A stretch of 7,399 nt of DNA. Source: Candidatus Sphingobacterium stercoripullorum (GTDB lineage: Bacteria; Bacteroidota; Bacteroidia; Sphingobacteriales; Sphingobacteriaceae). Made by a program: the position numbers and the translations under genes. Each line of letters opens with the position of its first letter. The first letter of the stretch is position 1. Below are positions 6,495 through 7,399 of this stretch, piece by piece. The DNA is taken from positions 1-7,399 of the forward strand of contig DXEZ01000268.1 of NCBI GenBank assembly GCA_019114715.1. Reading direction: 5' to 3'. The notes under the pieces were generated by a model. It was given only the letters and a program-made list of their open reading frames with translations. It did not search any database and was not told the origin of the DNA.

Positions 6495-7283
6495 CTATTC
6501 AACGGAAAGATCAAAGGCGTCTCCTTCTGAGGCTATCCCTTCCATCTGCTTCCTTTCATTCTCTAAATCCTGGGGATTCAAAGTGAAGGTATATAAATCT
6601 TCATCTTCCGGCTTATAATACACTACTCCAGCAGTTGGAGAAATACACATCGAGCCTCCCGAATAGTACACCTCGTTGCCATCATAGCCAACCCTATTAA
6701 CACCAATTGCATATGCATTGTTTTCTAATGCCCTAGCAGGAATAAGCGTTCTCCAGTGAAGAGAGCGGCTATCAGGCCATGCTGAGCCGTAGACAACAAT
6801 ATCGTACATGCTACCCGTGTTACGAGACCAAACGGGATACCTCAGATCGTTACCAATCATCGGACAAATCTTCCATCCTTTAATCTCGGTGACTATACGC
6901 TTGCTACCAGCCTGAAAAAGTTTGTCTTCACCTATCAAAGCCATGAGGTGTCTTTTATCGTAGTAATCGTAATAACCATCTGGAGACATCCATACAAAAC
7001 GGTTATAATATTGTCCCCCTTCTTTAACAATAAGGCTTCCAGCAACTTTGCAATCGAACTTCTGGGCCATTTTGAAAAGCCATTCCATCGTAGGCCCTTG
7101 CATATCTTCTGCACAGCTTTCAACATTCAATGTAAATCCCGTATTGAACATTTCTGGCAGAATAATCAGATCGGTCTTTTCTTTTAAAGAAGATAAGCGT
7201 AATGCTAAATTCTGTAAGTTTTTCTCAACATTCTCCCAGAATACATACGCTTGAAATATTGTTATTTTAATGGGCTCTTTCAT
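6495..7283 (-). CDS. Nitrilase-superfamily (omega-amidase/YafV-like) protein lacking the catalytic cysteine
   Basis: Overall length (262 aa) and motif order match the C-N hydrolases of the YafV/omega-amidase group, which hydrolyse alpha-keto amides such as 2-oxoglutaramate with a Glu-Lys-Cys triad. The glutamate (LPEMFNTGF, Glu44) and lysine (YDKRH, Lys110) are present, as are ARALENNAYAIGVNRVG (183-199) and an HW motif (176-177). The nucleophile motif, normally ICYDLRFPVW, reads IGNDLRYPVW: Gly144 (codon at 6852-6854) replaces Cys and Asn145 replaces Tyr. The nearest cysteine, Cys140, is four residues upstream. In addition, the usual YxGDS reads YSGGS (207-211). The reading frame is intact over the full length, so this looks like a folded pseudoenzyme or one with changed chemistry rather than a decayed gene. 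Amidase activity is not predicted. It converges on the small hypothetical gene. Confidence 0.85.
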   Translation of the reverse strand: MKEPIKITIFQAYVFWENVEKNLQNLALRLSSLKEKTDLIILPEMFNTGFTLNVESCAEDMQGPTMEWLFKMAQKFDCKVAGSLIVKEGGQYYNRFVWMSPDGYYDYYDKRHLMALIGEDKLFQAGSKRIVTEIKGWKICPMIGNDLRYPVWSRNTGSMYDIVVYGSAWPDSRSLHWRTLIPARALENNAYAIGVNRVGYDGNEVYYSGGSMCISPTAGVVYYKPEDEDLYTFTLNPQDLENERKQMEGIASEGDAFDLSVE

Positions 7284-7304
7284 TCAACAAATACATTCAT
7301 GTCC

Positions 7305-7350
7305 TAATATTAGTTCAAATATTACAAATAATTTGTCTATATATCAAAAA
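7305..7350 (-). promoter_or_regulatory. Candidate promoter and AT palindrome upstream of the nitrilase-like gene
   Basis: Reading the minus strand, TTTTTG (plus 7345-7350) is followed after 20 nt by TAATATTTG (plus 7316-7324), which is TAnnTTTG with one extra base. Overlapping it is an inverted repeat, TAATATT (7305-7311) with AATATTA (7318-7324) around 6 nt. Both are AT-only patterns and weak; the position, 22-67 bases before the start codon, is what makes them plausible. Confidence 0.28.
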
Positions 7351-7399
7351 GAAAACAACTACTTAACTCAACCTATTTAAAAGTGCATGAGATAATCCA

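Noticed and set aside
6948..7254. Two plus-strand frames of 79 and 68 codons inside the nitrilase-like gene
   Set aside because: They lie opposite conserved nitrilase motifs (PEMF, YDKRH); shadow frames.

Overview
The window looks like a piece of a Bacteroidota chromosome. It is AT-rich, Shine-Dalgarno sequences are weak, and several intergenic regions carry matches to the Bacteroidota -7 promoter element TAnnTTTG. The heme chaperone has the CPSKY form of its heme-binding motif, CcmF is of the long type, and a small membrane-tethered protein ends in a tail I associate with this phylum. I cannot fix the genus or order from sequence alone. I see no mobile element, RNA gene or CRISPR array.

Layout. 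Positions 1-443 hold no convincing gene. They contain palindromic sequence at the left end (59-117) and, nearer the first gene, a probable promoter and a leader hairpin. From 444 to 4142, three plus-strand genes form a likely operon: ccmE (heme chaperone), ccmF (heme lyase core subunit) and a DUF2520/Rossmann-like dehydrogenase-type protein that starts one base after the ccmF stop. A 167-bp AT-rich gap with promoter-like elements precedes a membrane-anchored, FMN- and Fe-S-binding glutamate-synthase-like protein (4310-5824), which is closed by a perfect 15-bp terminator hairpin. A small single-pass hypothetical protein (5990-6460) follows. A nitrilase-superfamily gene on the minus strand (7283-6495) converges on it.

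How the genes work together. CcmE and CcmF are the late steps of System I cytochrome c maturation: CcmE carries heme across the periplasmic face and CcmF attaches it to apocytochrome CxxCH motifs. The other Ccm components (CcmA, B, C, D, G, H) are not in the window. The DUF2520 protein is probably co-transcribed, but nothing in it links it to heme chemistry. The remaining genes look like independent housekeeping or accessory units.

Most notable points. (1) The nitrilase keeps its catalytic Glu and Lys, but the nucleophilic Cys position is Gly, the next Tyr is Asn, and a further conserved Asp is Gly, all in an intact frame; it looks like a pseudoenzyme. (2) CcmE uses Cys instead of His at the covalent heme attachment site. 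(3) The glutamate-synthase-like protein keeps the FMN and 3Fe-4S core but lacks the glutaminase domain and is tethered to the membrane. I do not see a wholly new multi-gene system here.
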